NCBI GenBank assembly: GCA_029858545.1 | Contig: JAOUFA010000022.1 | Location: 1 to 18,619 of the forward strand | DNA: 18,619 nucleotides | DNA from: Betaproteobacteria bacterium | GTDB taxonomy: Bacteria; Pseudomonadota; Gammaproteobacteria; Burkholderiales; SG8-39 | Direction: 5' to 3' | Shown here: in pieces, positions 15,290-18,619 of the stretch | Layout of the letters: each line of letters opens with the position of its first letter | Numbering within the stretch: position 1 is the stretch's first letter | Position numbers and translations under genes: made by a program | Notes under the pieces: generated by a model | Told to the model about the DNA's origin: nothing | What the model saw: only the letters and a program-made list of their open reading frames with translations | The model's database searches: none

Positions 15290-15706
15290 TCAGTAGCGCC
15301 TGCCTTCGGGCCGCGCGGCGGCGTACGAGCGCGTCGTGTAGCGCTGCATGCGGCCCGCGCCTTCCTCGCGCAGCAGGCCGAATCCGGGCTCGACCTTGGG
15401 ACGGTTGACGATGAACGACAGCCGCAAGGACTCCCAGCCCTTGGTCGCATCGAACGCGTTGACCTTGACGTAGTGGTTCGCGAACGCCTTGCGGCAGGCG
15501 TCGACTTCGAGCATTACGCCGGCCGCATCCTTCAGATCGAACATCGGCATGCCGTACATCTCCCAGTAGGTGTTGCGCGGGTGCGGGTCGTCACTGTACT
15601 CGACCGACACCGCCCAGCCCTGCGCCAGGCAGTAATCGATTTGCGCGCGGATCTGCTTGTCGCTCAGGTCCGGCAAAAAGGAGAAGGTTCCCTGGGTCAG
15701 TCTCAT
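15290..15706 (-). CDS. cbbS: RuBisCO small subunit, form IC
   Basis: The small subunit caps the L8S8 RuBisCO hexadecamer. The 138 residues include TQGTFSFLPDLSDKQIRAQI, DDPHPRNTYWEMYGMPMFDL and the C-terminal extension after about residue 108 (GFGLLREEGAGRMQRYTTRSYA), which in red-type enzymes forms the beta-hairpin lining the central channel. This extension separates it from green-type small subunits. The ATG at 15706 is preceded by GAGGGG and lies 12 bases after the cbbL stop. The tail ends AAARPEGRRY, slightly longer than typical. Confidence 0.96.
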   Translation of the reverse strand: MRLTQGTFSFLPDLSDKQIRAQIDYCLAQGWAVSVEYSDDPHPRNTYWEMYGMPMFDLKDAAGVMLEVDACRKAFANHYVKVNAFDATKGWESLRLSFIVNRPKVEPGFGLLREEGAGRMQRYTTRSYAAARPEGRRY

Positions 15707-15718
15707 GGCAGTGTCCCC

Positions 15719-17176
15719 TCAGGAGGCAGTGGGCGTGGAAACGAAATCGGGCGTGTCGGTGGAAGCGTAGTCGAAACTCACGTCCTTCCACGTGTCGAGC
15801 GCCTGCTGGAGCGGCACGCAGTGCTTGGCCGCCGCCTCCAGTATCGCCGGGCCTTCGCTGGCGATATGGCGGCCTTCGTTGCGCGCGAGCACCATCGCCT
15901 CGAGCGCGACGCGGTTGGCGGTGGCGCCCGCGGCGATGCCCATCGGGTGGCCGATGGTGCCGCCGCCGAACTGCAGCACCACGTCGTCGCCGAAGAGGTC
16001 GAGCAGCTGGTGCATCTGCCCGGCGTGGATGCCGCCCGAGGCGACCGGCATTACCTTTCTCAAGCCGCCCCAATCCTGCTCGAAGAACACGCCGCGCTGC
16101 AAATCGACGGCGTTCCGCTCTTCGCGCAGGATGTTGTAGTAGCCCTGCACCGTCATCGGGTCGCCCTCGAGCTTGCCGACCGCGGTGCCGGCGTGCAGAT
16201 GATCGACTCCGGCAAGGCGCAGCCACTTGGCGATGACGCGAAACGAGACCCCGTGGCTCTTCTGGCGCGTATAGGTCGAGTGCCCGGCGCGGTGCATGTG
16301 CAGAATCATATCGTTGCGGCGCGACCACTTGGCCATCGACTGGATCGCGGTCCAGCCGACCACCAGATCGATCATGACGATATTCGAGCCCAGATCCCTG
16401 GCGAACTCGGCGCGCTCGTACATGTCCTCCATCGTCGCCGCGGTGACGTTCAGATAATGTCCCTTGATCTCGCCGGACGCGGCCTGCGCGCGGTTCACCG
16501 CCTCCATGCAGTTCAGGAACCGGTCGCGCCAGTGCATGAAAGGCTGCGAGTTGATGTTCTCGTCGTCCTTGGTGAAGTCGAGCCCCCCTTTGAGCGCCTC
16601 GTACACCACGCGGCCGTAGTTCTTGCCTGAGAGGCCGAGCTTGGGTTTGACCGTGGCGCCCAGAAGCGGCCTGCCGAATTTGTCCAGCCGCTCGCGCTCG
16701 ACCACGATACCGGTGGGCGGGCCGTCAAAGGTCTTCACGTAGGCGACCGGCAGGCGCATATCCTCCAGGCGCAGCGCCTTCAACGGCTTGAAACCGAACA
16801 CGTTGCCGATGATCGAGGCGGTCAGGTTGGCGATCGATCCGGGCTCGAACAGGTCGAGCTCGTAGGCGATATAGGCGAAGTACTGACCGGGAATCGCCGG
16901 TACGGGTTCGACCCGGTAAGCCTTGGCGCGGTAGCGATCCGAGGCGGTCAGGCGGTCGGTCCAGACCACCGTCCAGGTCGCGGTCGACGATTCCCCGGCC
17001 ACGGCGGCGGCGGCCTCCTGCGGATCGACCCCCTCCTGCGGCGTGATGCGAAACAGCGCAATCACATCGGTATCCTGCGGGACGTAATCGCCGTCCCAAT
17101 AGCCCATCTGGGCGTACTTCATCACTCCTGCGCGGTAGCGTTCGCTTGCCGCGACCTTCGCGTCCGAGCTTCCCAT
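15719..17176 (-). CDS. cbbL: RuBisCO large subunit, form IC (red-type)
   Basis: This is the catalytic subunit that carboxylates ribulose-1,5-bisphosphate. The 485-residue length and sequence blocks are form I of the red-type, proteobacterial IC kind. Active-site residues are all present: K177 and K179 in GATVKPKLG, the carbamylated K203 with D205 and E206 in GGLDFTKDDENINSQPF, H295 in LHMHRAGHSTY, H328 in DHLHAG, loop-6 K335 in VGKLEGDP, and the phosphate-binding ASGGIHAG and FGGGTIGHP segments. The ATG at 17176 is preceded by AAGGA. It is the first gene of the minus-strand Calvin operon and diverges from cbbR, its likely activator. Confidence 0.98.
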   Translation of the reverse strand: MGSSDAKVAASERYRAGVMKYAQMGYWDGDYVPQDTDVIALFRITPQEGVDPQEAAAAVAGESSTATWTVVWTDRLTASDRYRAKAYRVEPVPAIPGQYFAYIAYELDLFEPGSIANLTASIIGNVFGFKPLKALRLEDMRLPVAYVKTFDGPPTGIVVERERLDKFGRPLLGATVKPKLGLSGKNYGRVVYEALKGGLDFTKDDENINSQPFMHWRDRFLNCMEAVNRAQAASGEIKGHYLNVTAATMEDMYERAEFARDLGSNIVMIDLVVGWTAIQSMAKWSRRNDMILHMHRAGHSTYTRQKSHGVSFRVIAKWLRLAGVDHLHAGTAVGKLEGDPMTVQGYYNILREERNAVDLQRGVFFEQDWGGLRKVMPVASGGIHAGQMHQLLDLFGDDVVLQFGGGTIGHPMGIAAGATANRVALEAMVLARNEGRHIASEGPAILEAAAKHCVPLQQALDTWKDVSFDYASTDTPDFVSTPTAS

Positions 17177-17346
17177 GGCCGTCCTTTCGAAGAGCGCCTC
17201 ACCCGGCGAGGGATACCCCCCGCGCCGTCCAACCCGAGGAGGGAAACTTCCGCTCCTCTTTCAAGAAAGACGCAAGTTAGCCCTCTCTTGCCATAAGAAC
17301 TACTGAAATGTTCTAATTGAATCAATAAATTTTTCGAAACACTGCC
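17177..17346. promoter_or_regulatory. cbbL-cbbR divergent control region with candidate CbbR sites
   Basis: This 170-base region is AT-rich near cbbR and must hold both promoters. Three inverted repeats stand side by side: GCAAG-N10-CTTGC (17272-17291), TAAGAAC-N9-GTTCTAA (17294-17316, one mismatch) and ATTGA-A-TCAAT (17316-17326). The second also contains TAA-N7-TGA, which fits the TNA-N7-TNA pattern reported for CbbR. Side-by-side recognition and activation sites are usual for LysR regulators. A small palindrome, TCTTTCAAGAAAGA (17257-17270), lies in the cbbL leader. Exact -35 and -10 boxes could not be fixed. Confidence 0.6.
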
Positions 17347-18261
17347 TTGCGCCATCTGACTCTCAAACAGCTGCGCATATTCGAGGCGGCCGGCAGACAC
17401 CTGCACTTCGGCCGCGCGGCCCGGGAAGTGCATCTCACGCAGCCCGCCGTCTCCATTCAGTTGAAGCAACTGGAGCAGTCGGCGGGCTTGCCGCTCTTTG
17501 AGCAAATCGGCCGGCGCATGCATCTGACGCGCGCGGGCGAGGAACTGCTGCGGCACTGCCGTGCGATCCTCGAACGCCTGCGCGAGGCCGAGGAGGCGAT
17601 CGAGGCCCTGAAGGGTGCCGGCGGAGGAGAACTGCAGCTCGCGGTGACCAGCACGGCGAAATACTTCGCCCCCAAACTGCTGGCCGAGTTCCGGCAGATC
17701 TATCCGCTCGTCAAGGTGCGCCTGACGGTCAGCAACCGCGAGGCGGTGGTACGCGAGCTGGCCGAGAACAGCGCCGACCTGGTCGTGATGGGCCGGGCAC
17801 CGCACGGCCTGGACACCGAAGCGGTGGCCTTCGCCAGGCACCCGCTCGCGCTGATCAGCGCCCCCGGGCACGCGCTCGCGCGCCGCCCGCGCGCGGCGCT
17901 CGCCCGGCTCGCCACCGATACCATCCTCATCCGCGAAGTGGGATCGGGCACCCGCGCGGCGATGGAGCATTTCTTCGCCGAGCGCGACTTCACGCCGGCC
18001 GAGACGATCGAGATGAGTTCCAACGAGACCATCAAGCAGGCAGTCATGGCCGGCATGGGCGTGAGCTTCCTGTCCCTGCATACCGTGGGCCTGGAACTCG
18101 CCGCGGGGCGCCTCGTCGTGTTGCGCATCGCAGGAACTCCGGTGATGCGCGACTGGTACGTGATCCACCGCGCGAAGAAGCGGCTCTCGGGCGCCGCGGC
18201 CGCGTTCAAGGGCTTTCTGACCGAGCAGGGCGCGCAAATGATCGATAAGGCGATCGGCTGA
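17347..18261 (+). CDS. cbbR: CbbR, LysR-type regulator of the Calvin operon
   Basis: CbbR activates cbb operons in response to metabolites such as NADPH, ATP or RuBP, depending on the species. The 304-residue product has the LysR winged helix-turn-helix (about 4-63: LTLKQLRIFEAAG...AAREVHLTQPAVSIQLKQLEQSAGLPLFEQIGR, shown in parts) and a two-lobed effector domain from about 92 (ELQLAVTSTAKYFAPKLL). The only sensible start is TTG at 17347: an in-frame stop at 17326 and the family N-terminus rule out others. There is no clear Shine-Dalgarno sequence. Weak initiation is common for autoregulated LysR proteins and would keep levels low. The gene diverges from cbbL and lies 6 bases before nudC. Confidence 0.95.
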   Translation: MRHLTLKQLRIFEAAGRHLHFGRAAREVHLTQPAVSIQLKQLEQSAGLPLFEQIGRRMHLTRAGEELLRHCRAILERLREAEEAIEALKGAGGGELQLAVTSTAKYFAPKLLAEFRQIYPLVKVRLTVSNREAVVRELAENSADLVVMGRAPHGLDTEAVAFARHPLALISAPGHALARRPRAALARLATDTILIREVGSGTRAAMEHFFAERDFTPAETIEMSSNETIKQAVMAGMGVSFLSLHTVGLELAAGRLVVLRIAGTPVMRDWYVIHRAKKRLSGAAAAFKGFLTEQGAQMIDKAIG

Positions 18262-18267
18262 GGAATC

Positions 18268-18619
18268 GTGCCCAGGCTCGCCTTTCACAGCCCGGAGGGG
18301 TTTGAACACCTGGTCAGCGAATCGCCCGGCCCGGGCCATTGGTTCGTCTACCGAGGCGACCGCCTGCTGGTAGAACTGGGCCCGCCGCTTGCCGGGTCCT
18401 CCGATGACCCGCGTGTGCTCGCCCGGCCAGGCTGGGCCAGGTTGCCCTTTGGCGAGGTGCCCCGCCTGCCGGAGGGGCTGACCCACGCGGAAGCCCGTGC
18501 GCTGCCCATCGGGCTCCTGCATGGCGTGCGCTGCCACGCGATCGAAGCGGCCCCCGAGGCGGCGGCCCCGCCAGGCATGGCCTGGGAGAACCTGCGCACG
18601 CTCTTCTCGGTGCTCGACG
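18268..18619 (+). CDS. nudC: NAD(+)/NADH diphosphatase (Nudix), N-terminal part, cut by window edge
   Basis: From GTG at 18268, preceded by GAGGA, 117 codons run open to the window end. The product has the N-terminal NudC-like domain with VYRGDRLLVELG, LPIGLLHGVRCHAIE and GMAWENLRTLFSVLD, the stretch that precedes the zinc ribbon and Nudix box in NADH pyrophosphatases; those lie outside the window. NudC-type enzymes cleave NAD(H) to nicotinamide mononucleotide and AMP, and some remove NAD caps from RNA. It begins 6 bases after the cbbR stop, so both are probably co-transcribed. The call rests on the N-terminal domain only, so the Nudix box should be checked in the flanking sequence. Confidence 0.75.
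   Translation, partial: MPRLAFHSPEGFEHLVSESPGPGHWFVYRGDRLLVELGPPLAGSSDDPRVLARPGWARLPFGEVPRLPEGLTHAEARALPIGLLHGVRCHAIEAAPEAAAPPGMAWENLRTLFSVLD

Overview
The window is GC-rich bacterial chromosome, most likely from an autotrophic or facultatively autotrophic betaproteobacterium. This rests on the red-type (form IC) RuBisCO with its CbbX activase, the proteobacterial phosphoribulokinase, the class II Calvin-subtype aldolase and the tkt-gap-pgk-pyk grouping. No rRNA, tRNA, CRISPR array or intact insertion sequence was seen.

Layout. The right end holds a divergent control point: the LysR regulator cbbR (17347-18261, +) with nudC just behind it (18268 to the window end, +), facing the Calvin cycle operon on the minus strand. 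Reading leftward that operon is cbbL, cbbS, cbbX, cbbY, cbbF-like, cbbP (tight spacing or overlaps), then a 277-base gap filled by a large composite inverted repeat, then cbbA, tkt, gap and pgk. Convergent to pgk is a small outer-membrane barrel gene (5176-5736, +). Divergent from that gene is a 702-residue lipoprotein with Ig-like repeats (2661-4769, -). The left end is a minus-strand group: pyk, a TIM-barrel sugar isomerase/epimerase and the start of a Gfo/Idh/MocA oxidoreductase, the last two overlapping by ATGA.

How the genes work together. CbbP makes ribulose-1,5-bisphosphate; CbbLS fixes CO2; CbbX re-activates inhibited RuBisCO; CbbY removes the misfire inhibitor xylulose-1,5-bisphosphate; Pgk and Gap reduce 3-phosphoglycerate; CbbA and Tkt rebuild pentoses. 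Pyk drains fixed carbon to pyruvate. No cbbE (ribulose-phosphate epimerase), cbbZ, tpi or second FBPase is present.

Two things stand out. (1) The gene in the cbbF slot is full length and in frame, but it lacks most of the FBPase metal-binding and catalytic acids (DPLDGSSNID is replaced by DPLVGAPGLE, the SEE motif by SKA, and the KLDV segment is missing) while keeping the sugar-phosphate pocket motifs. It looks like a pseudoenzyme or a re-purposed enzyme. (2) The cbbP-cbbA gap holds a roughly 200-bp inverted repeat whose two arms each contain a perfect 22-bp hairpin. The hairpins share ends and loop but differ in a 10-bp stem block where every change is compensated.
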